Assembly: GCA_016296885.1 (NCBI GenBank)
Contig: JAEDHT010000020.1
Coordinates: forward strand, 1-34,311
Reading direction: 5' to 3'
Origin: Clostridiaceae bacterium
GTDB taxonomy: Bacteria; Bacillota; Clostridia; Oscillospirales; Acutalibacteraceae
DNA length: 34,311 nucleotides
Positions 30,351 through 34,311 of this stretch are shown piece by piece (the first letter of the stretch is position 1; each line of letters opens with the position of its first letter). The position numbers and the translations under genes were made by a program. The notes under the pieces were generated by a model. The model had not been told where the DNA came from, ran no database searches, and worked only from the letters and a program-made list of their open reading frames with translations.

Positions 30351-32099
30351 ATGATAAAAAAACTGGCAAAATCAATTAGAGAATACAAACTGGTGTCTAT
30401 CCTTTCGCCACTATGCATGGTGGGAGAGGCAGCAATGGAAACCCTGTTGCCATTTATACTAGCCAAGCTTGTTAATCAAATTCAGGCAGGATGCTCACTT
30501 GAAGAGATAGGAAGATATGGCATATTGCTGGTAGCTATGGCAGTTGTATCGCTGATGTTTGGAGGACTTGGGGGATTGGTGTCTTCTAAGGCATCCAGCG
30601 GATTTGCTAAGAACTTAAGGCACGATATATTTAGTCGTGTGCAGTCATTCTCATTTGAGAATATAGACAAATTCTCCACAGCATCGCTTGTAACCCGTAT
30701 GACCACAGATGTCAGCAATGTTCAGATGTCTTATATGGTGATAATAAGGCTTGCAATTCGTGCGCCATTGATGCTGATATTCTCCATTATTATGGCAGCA
30801 TATATGGGTGGAAAGCTTTCGGCTATGTTCGCTATCATCATACCAATACTTGCATTTGGATTTGTTGTTATCGGTGTCAAAGCATTGCCATCGTTTAAGC
30901 GTGTTTTCAAAAAATATGACAAGCTAAACGAGTCTATAGAAGAAAATGTTATGGCTATGCGTGCTGTTAAGGCATTTAACCGTGAAGACTATGAAAAGGC
31001 AAAGTTCAAAAAATCTGCTGATGATATCTGCAAGGATTTCACACGTGCTGAGAGAATAGTAGCTTGCACAGCACCGCTGTTTCAAGCTTGTATGTACGCT
31101 GTTATGGTAGTAGTGCTTCTGTTAGGTTCTAAGATAATAGTAGAGTCTATGGGCGCAGAAATGAACGTAGGCCAGATGTCTGCTATGGTTACTTATGGAT
31201 TTATGATATTGATGTCGCTCAATATGCTATCAATGATTTATGTGATGATAACTATGTCTGCTGAGTCTGCACGCCGTATAGCAGAGGTGCTTGATGAGGA
31301 GCCTTCTCTCAGCAATCCAAAGTCGCCGGTGTATGATGTTAAAGATGGCTCGATAGACTTTAACAATGTGAGCTTCAAGTATTCCAAAAAAGCAAAGTCT
31401 TATGCATTGGCTGATGTTAATCTGCATATCAAGTCAGGCGAAACAGTGGGAATATTGGGCTCGACCGGTTCTTCTAAGACCACATTGATTCAGCTTATAT
31501 CAAGACTATATGATGTCACCGACGGCGAAGTGCTGGTGGGCGGAGTCAATGTGCGTGACTATGATATGGAAACCTTAAGAAATCAGGTTTCGGTAGTATT
31601 GCAAAAAAATCAGCTCTTTGCAGGCACTATCAGAGATAACCTCAAATGGGGCAACCTGGATGCAACTGATGATGAAATTAAAGAGGCTTGCAAACTTGCT
31701 TGTGCTGATGAGTTTATTTCTACCTTCCCTGATGGATACGACACATGGATAGAGCAAGGAGGAGCCAATGTTTCAGGCGGACAAAAGCAACGTCTGTGCA
31801 TAGCCAGAGCATTGCTCAAAAAGCCAAAGATTCTTATCTTAGATGACTCTACCAGTGCTGTTGATATGAAGACAGATGCTATCATCAGAAGTAGCTTTGA
31901 AAAATATATTCCGGAAACAACAAAGATAATAATAGCCCAGCGTGTGGCATCTGTGCAGGATGCAGACAAAATTATTATTATGAATTCGGGCAGAATAGAG
32001 GCTGTTGGCACTCATGAAGAACTGCTAAAAACCAACGATATATATCGTGAAACATACGAGCAACAAACAAACGGAGGTGAAGACGATGAGCAAAAATAA
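30351..32099 (+). CDS. ABC exporter half, degenerate-site subunit
   Basis: A 582-residue half-transporter: six membrane helices in ~1-310 (ABC_membrane domain), then a nucleotide-binding domain. Walker A is GSTGSSKT (370-377), with Ser in place of the last Gly; the signature is VSGGQKQ (474-480); Walker B is ILILDDS with D498 and D499, so the usual catalytic Glu is Asp. This matches the degenerate subunit of heterodimeric exporters such as BmrC/TM287, not decay. It should pair with the product of the next gene, whose start lies inside its 3' end, to export drugs or peptides. Confidence 0.93.
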   Translation: MIKKLAKSIREYKLVSILSPLCMVGEAAMETLLPFILAKLVNQIQAGCSLEEIGRYGILLVAMAVVSLMFGGLGGLVSSKASSGFAKNLRHDIFSRVQSFSFENIDKFSTASLVTRMTTDVSNVQMSYMVIIRLAIRAPLMLIFSIIMAAYMGGKLSAMFAIIIPILAFGFVVIGVKALPSFKRVFKKYDKLNESIEENVMAMRAVKAFNREDYEKAKFKKSADDICKDFTRAERIVACTAPLFQACMYAVMVVVLLLGSKIIVESMGAEMNVGQMSAMVTYGFMILMSLNMLSMIYVMITMSAESARRIAEVLDEEPSLSNPKSPVYDVKDGSIDFNNVSFKYSKKAKSYALADVNLHIKSGETVGILGSTGSSKTTLIQLISRLYDVTDGEVLVGGVNVRDYDMETLRNQVSVVLQKNQLFAGTIRDNLKWGNLDATDDEIKEACKLACADEFISTFPDGYDTWIEQGGANVSGGQKQRLCIARALLKKPKILILDDSTSAVDMKTDAIIRSSFEKYIPETTKIIIAQRVASVQDADKIIIMNSGRIEAVGTHEELLKTNDIYRETYEQQTNGGEDDEQK

Positions 32100-34023
32100 A
32101 AAGGCTACTGCTCCAATGGGCAACAATATGCACAAACCTCCCAAAGCCAAAAAAGGCACAATGGGCAGAATAATAAAAACACTTTTTGAATTTTATCCTC
32201 GTCTTATGCCTATCACAATAATATGCATTATATTTTCTGCAATTGTGTCGGCTATGCCTGCGCTCTTTTTGCAACAGGTTACCCAAGTAGTAGAAAATTG
32301 CTTTAGACAAGGCGATTGGGAAGCCGCAAAAGCTCAGATAGTGCCTAAGGTTATGATACTTGTAGGGCTTTATGTTTTGTCGGTTGTATCTGTAGCGCTT
32401 TTTAATCAGCTTATGGCATATATCACACAGGGATATTTGAACAAGATGCGCCAAAAGATTTTCAACGGTATGCAAAATCTTCCTATACGCTATTTTGACA
32501 CCACTAAGCATGGCGATATTATGAGTCATTACACAAATGATATTGACACTATAAGACAGCTCATTTCACAAGGCTTGCCTGTGCTATTACAGGCATCTGT
32601 TGTGGTTATATCTGTGCTTTTCATTATGCTGTATTTCAGCGTGTGGATGACGCTTCTTGTGCTTTTGGGCGTGGTGGCTATGATGTTTGTTTCTAAGAAG
32701 ATAGGCGGTGGCTCTGCCAAGTATTTTATACGTCAGCAGAAAGCAGTGGGTAAGACCGAAGGCTTTGTTCAGGAAATGATGAACGGTCAAAAGGTAATAA
32801 AGGTGTTTTGTCATGAAAAAGAAAGCCAAAAGGACTTTGACGAAATCAACGAAGCACTCTTTCAAGATAGCTACAAGGCTCATGCCTATTCAAGCACACT
32901 TGGACCTATCATAATGAATATAGGCAATATTCTATATGTTTTTGTGGCACTTTTTGGCGGTGTGTTGCTTACACTCAATGTGCCAAACCTAAGCATATCA
33001 GGTATGGCATTTGGCGTTAGTATAATTGTGCCATTTCTCAATATGACAAAGCAGTTCACAGGAAATATCAATCAGCTATCACAGCAGATAAACTCAGTAG
33101 TAATGGCACTTGCCGGTGCAGACCGAATTTTCACACTGATGGATCAGGAGCCTGAAGCAGACGAAGGCTATGTTACCCTTGTTAATGCGATTATAGACGA
33201 AAACGGCAACATCACCGAAACCGATAAACACACAGGCACATGGGCATGGAAGCATCCACACAGTGATGGTACGCTCACCTATACTAAGCTTGCCGGTGAT
33301 ATCGTATTTGATGATGTAGACTTTGGCTACACAGAAAACAAGATTATTCTTCACAATATCTCGCTATATGCTGATCCGGGCAACAAAATCGCATTTGTAG
33401 GTGCTACAGGTGCAGGTAAAACCACTATCACAAATCTTATAAACAGATTTTATGATATCGAGGATGGCAAGATAAGATACGACGGCATAAATATCAATAA
33501 GATAAAAAAGGCAGACCTCAGACGTTCTCTGGGTATCGTGCTGCAGGAGGTTAACCTCTTTACCGGCACGGTTATGGACAATATCAAGTATGGTAACCCT
33601 GATGCTACAGACGAGCAGGTATATGAGGCAGCAAGGCTTGCAAATGCCGATGACTTTATCAGACGTTTGCCAAATGGCTATGACACAATGCTCACAGCCA
33701 ACGGAAGCAACCTTTCGCAAGGTCAGCGCCAGCTGATATCTATCGCCAGAGCTGCCATAGCAGATCCGCCTGTTATGATACTTGATGAAGCAACATCATC
33801 TATCGACACACGCACCGAGAGTTTAGTGCAAAAGGGTATGGATGGATTGATGAAAGGCAGAACAGTTTTTGTAATAGCTCACCGTCTCTCCACTGTTAAA
33901 AACTCTGATGTAATTATGGTGCTGGAGAAAGGTAGAATAATTGAGCGTGGCACTCACGATATGCTGATACAACAAAAAGGTAAGTATTATCAGCTATATA
34001 CAGGTGCCTTTGAGTTGGAATAA
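32086..34023 (+). CDS. ABC exporter half, catalytic-site subunit
   Basis: A 645-residue half-transporter. After a disordered Lys/Pro start come six membrane helices (~45-345), an inserted segment (YVTLVNAIIDENGNITE... WAWKHPHSDGT) seen in this subfamily, then the nucleotide-binding domain with Walker A GATGAGKT (439-446), signature LSQGQRQ (543-549) and Walker B MILDEAT with catalytic E568. Its own Walker motifs pair with the partner's VSGGQ to form the working ATP site, while its LSQGQ faces the partner's degenerate site. ATG 32086 has GGAGG nine bases upstream; the overlap with the partner gene is 14 bases. Confidence 0.95.
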   Translation: MSKNKKATAPMGNNMHKPPKAKKGTMGRIIKTLFEFYPRLMPITIICIIFSAIVSAMPALFLQQVTQVVENCFRQGDWEAAKAQIVPKVMILVGLYVLSVVSVALFNQLMAYITQGYLNKMRQKIFNGMQNLPIRYFDTTKHGDIMSHYTNDIDTIRQLISQGLPVLLQASVVVISVLFIMLYFSVWMTLLVLLGVVAMMFVSKKIGGGSAKYFIRQQKAVGKTEGFVQEMMNGQKVIKVFCHEKESQKDFDEINEALFQDSYKAHAYSSTLGPIIMNIGNILYVFVALFGGVLLTLNVPNLSISGMAFGVSIIVPFLNMTKQFTGNINQLSQQINSVVMALAGADRIFTLMDQEPEADEGYVTLVNAIIDENGNITETDKHTGTWAWKHPHSDGTLTYTKLAGDIVFDDVDFGYTENKIILHNISLYADPGNKIAFVGATGAGKTTITNLINRFYDIEDGKIRYDGININKIKKADLRRSLGIVLQEVNLFTGTVMDNIKYGNPDATDEQVYEAARLANADDFIRRLPNGYDTMLTANGSNLSQGQRQLISIARAAIADPPVMILDEATSSIDTRTESLVQKGMDGLMKGRTVFVIAHRLSTVKNSDVIMVLEKGRIIERGTHDMLIQQKGKYYQLYTGAFELE

Positions 34024-34053
34024 TAGAATATAATATTAGATCTCACAAAATCA

Positions 34054-34096
34054 GCCCGACTAAGCTTGCAAAAAGCCTTGTCGGGCAGTATTTTTG
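34054..34096 (+). terminator. Terminator of the MarR-ABC operon
   Basis: GCCCGAC (34054-34060) pairs with GTCGGGC (34080-34086), with further inner pairing (AAGC/GCTT-type), followed by a T run. It lies 30 bases after the last stop. Confidence 0.75.
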
Positions 34097-34311
34097 GTAA
34101 ACTAAAAATTTGAATTGCACTACAATGGAATAATTTGTTTAAGGATGTTATAGTAATATAATCATACATATTTTCTCACCAACACCATAATGCGACAGCT
34201 CCTTGAACAATTGTCTGAATTATATTAAATATTGTGTTAAAATGCTCTAATTCAGATAAGGTTCTACTCCCAAAATCGTAAAAGTGTGATATAATAGAAG
34301 AATGGAAACAA
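34097..34311. other. AT-rich end region with an inverted repeat
   Basis: 215 bases without a recognisable gene. TCTGAATTA (34214-34222) and TAATTCAGA (34248-34256) are exact complements. TATAAT at 34290-34295 and an ATG at 34302 near the right edge may belong to the next gene, but too little is visible. Confidence 0.4.

Noticed and set aside
31458..31850. First ABC subunit as a decaying pseudogene because of GSS in Walker A and Asp for Glu
   Set aside because: Both changes are usual in the degenerate subunit of heterodimeric exporters, and the frame is intact.
34290..34311. Start of a new gene at ATG 34302
   Set aside because: Only three codons are visible and the TATAAT is just six bases before it, so neither gene nor promoter can be supported.

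Overview
The window looks like the late half of an HK97-like siphovirus prophage (about 1-23060) joined to chromosomal DNA (about 23060-34311) of a low-G+C Gram-positive bacterium, most likely an anaerobic gut-type member of Clostridia. The reasons are AT-rich coding, strong GGAGG-type ribosome binding sites, a YopX/Lar/HNH phage accessory set, a dockerin-type calcium motif, and host genes typical of Firmicutes (a YdbS/YdbT pair, a cytidylate-kinase-like protein, an AGCS transporter). No genus can be fixed from the sequence alone.

Phage layout. At 1-4400 is the tail of the early/accessory region, all on the + strand and tightly packed: a pentapeptide-repeat protein cut by the window edge, a YopX-domain protein, a cytosine-methyltransferase-like gene broken by a frameshift, a Lar-like zinc protein, several small unknowns, an HD phosphohydrolase, a DUF4406 protein, a 38-residue membrane peptide and a small HTH protein. 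At 4400-4470 is a sigma-A-type promoter threaded through an inverted repeat; it opens the late operon. That operon runs HNH endonuclease, small and large terminase, portal, prohead protease, major capsid protein, four head-tail connection proteins, major tail protein, tail chaperones G and GT (with a visible -1 slippery heptamer), tape measure, distal tail protein, tail-tip protein, three baseplate/receptor-binding candidates (one with BspA-type leucine-rich repeats), holin and amidase endolysin. Two factor-independent terminators close it.

The junction is probably the minus-strand tRNA-Leu(UAA) gene at 23059-23145: its 3' end faces the prophage, as expected for tRNA-directed integration. The integrase and the other att site would lie left of the window.

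Host layout. A small membrane protein and a CMK-like/SDR pair run on the minus strand; a ydbS/ydbT-like pair runs on the plus strand and converges on radC; a lipoprotein and an AGCS symporter form a minus-strand pair; and a MarR regulator heads an operon for a heterodimeric ABC exporter. The MarR promoter carries two palindromes, one identical to the SlyA consensus core, so drug- or stress-responsive autoregulation is likely.

The most interesting points are strong in-frame internal start sites in the endolysin (releasing the wall-binding half) and in the capsid gene (at the delta-domain boundary), a single dockerin repeat ending the endolysin, the spacer-located inverted repeat of the late promoter, the G/GT frameshift signal, and two fresh-looking frameshifts in early genes. 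I did not find a clearly new defence or mobile system.
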